DNA of 15,178 bases from contig JAGBCG010000076.1 of NCBI GenBank assembly GCA_017938055.1, forward strand, positions 1 to 15,178, given 5' to 3'. The notes under the pieces were generated by a model that did not search any database, was not told the origin of the DNA, and was given only the letters and a program-made list of their open reading frames with translations. Below, one piece after another: positions 14,788-15,178 of this stretch (the first letter of the stretch is position 1; the number at the start of each line of letters is the position of its first letter). Position numbers and translations under genes: made by a program. The DNA comes from Clostridia bacterium. Lineage in GTDB: Bacteria; Bacillota; Clostridia; Oscillospirales; CAG-382.

Positions 14788-15178
14788 ATGAATGGTTCAA
14801 GAATTATTTTGGCAGCACACAGGGGAGATAAATTCAATTTTCCTGAAAATACTATGCCGGCATTTGAATCGGCAGTAAATATTGGTGTTGATATGATTGA
14901 AACCGATATTCGGATGAGCAAAGACGGCGAGCTTGTGTTAATACACGACAGAAGTGCACTTCGCACAACCGGTACAGACAAAAACATTGATGAAATGACT
15001 CTTTCGGAAATTAAAAAACTTGATGCAGGATGTACCGTTACTAAGCCTGTAAAGTGTGAAATACCAACGGTAAGAGAGTTTTTGGAACTTATTAAAGATA
15101 CGAATGTACTAGTAAACTGGGAATTTAAGGTTTATCCCATTGATTTTGATGAGAATACTGCATTTAAGGTAGTGGATA
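14788..15178 (+). CDS. Glycerophosphodiester phosphodiesterase family protein, partial
   Basis: This gene runs off the window; 130 codons are seen. The protein begins MNGSRIILAAHRGDKFNFPE and has the GDPD active-site set: His11 (AAHRG), Glu20-Asn21 (PENT), Glu38 and Asp40 (IETDI) and His53 (LVLIHD). These enzymes cleave glycerophosphodiesters into glycerol phosphate and an alcohol. There is no signal peptide, so it acts in the cytoplasm on an imported diester. GGAGG at 14774-14778 lies 9 bases before the ATG at 14788, one base after the PHP stop codon, so the genes are tightly coupled. Specificity for the sn-1 or sn-3 isomer, or for a pentitol diester, cannot be read from the visible part. 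Confidence 0.88.
   Translation, partial: MNGSRIILAAHRGDKFNFPENTMPAFESAVNIGVDMIETDIRMSKDGELVLIHDRSALRTTGTDKNIDEMTLSEIKKLDAGCTVTKPVKCEIPTVREFLELIKDTNVLVNWEFKVYPIDFDENTAFKVVD

Overview
The window looks like a stretch of chromosome from a low-GC Gram-positive anaerobe, most likely an uncharacterised gut-type member of the Clostridia. The clues are AT-rich intergenic DNA, strong GGAGG-type ribosome binding sites, many TTGACA-17-TATAAT promoters, a large serine recombinase, a DUF4430/ECF-type transporter pair and a DUF5104-like lipoprotein. No RNA gene, CRISPR array or insertion sequence was recognised. The assignment rests on gene content read by eye, not on a search.

Region 1 (1-2290) is mobile-element DNA. 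It holds the tail of a small protein, tandem promoters, a 568-residue large serine recombinase with a strong hairpin behind it, and then a decayed 41-codon C-terminal gene fragment on the minus strand. This is probably the edge of an integrated element.

Region 2 (2288-5355, minus strand) is a four-gene run: a DUF4430 anchored protein, an ECF-transporter S-component-like membrane protein (ATGA overlap), an unrecognised protein with seven predicted membrane segments and a large soluble C-terminal part, and a DUF5104-like lipoprotein. A consensus promoter lies ahead of the first gene.

Region 3 (5384-10635) is mostly ion-coupled transport. An SstT-type Na+/serine-threonine symporter runs divergently from region 2. 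After it come an intergenic inverted-repeat element, a PHP-family histidinol-phosphatase-like gene with its own promoter, and an SNF-family Na+-dependent transporter. A CPA2-type cation:proton antiporter converges on the SNF gene, with a terminator for each strand between them.

Region 4 (10636-15178) is the most interesting part. A DeoR-family repressor faces a tightly packed operon: araD (L-ribulose-5-phosphate 4-epimerase), an araM/egsA-type glycerol-1-phosphate dehydrogenase, a PHP-domain phosphoesterase and a glycerophosphodiester phosphodiesterase cut by the window end. A 12-bp inverted repeat lies in the divergent promoter region, with one arm inside the -35/-10 spacer of the operon promoter. 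No pentose kinase or isomerase gene is present in the visible part. This suggests, as inference, a route fed by already phosphorylated polyol or glycerol units released from phosphodiesters. The phosphodiesterase and PHP enzyme would cut the substrate, the dehydrogenase would oxidise the freed polyol phosphate, and AraD would pass a pentulose phosphate to the pentose phosphate pathway.
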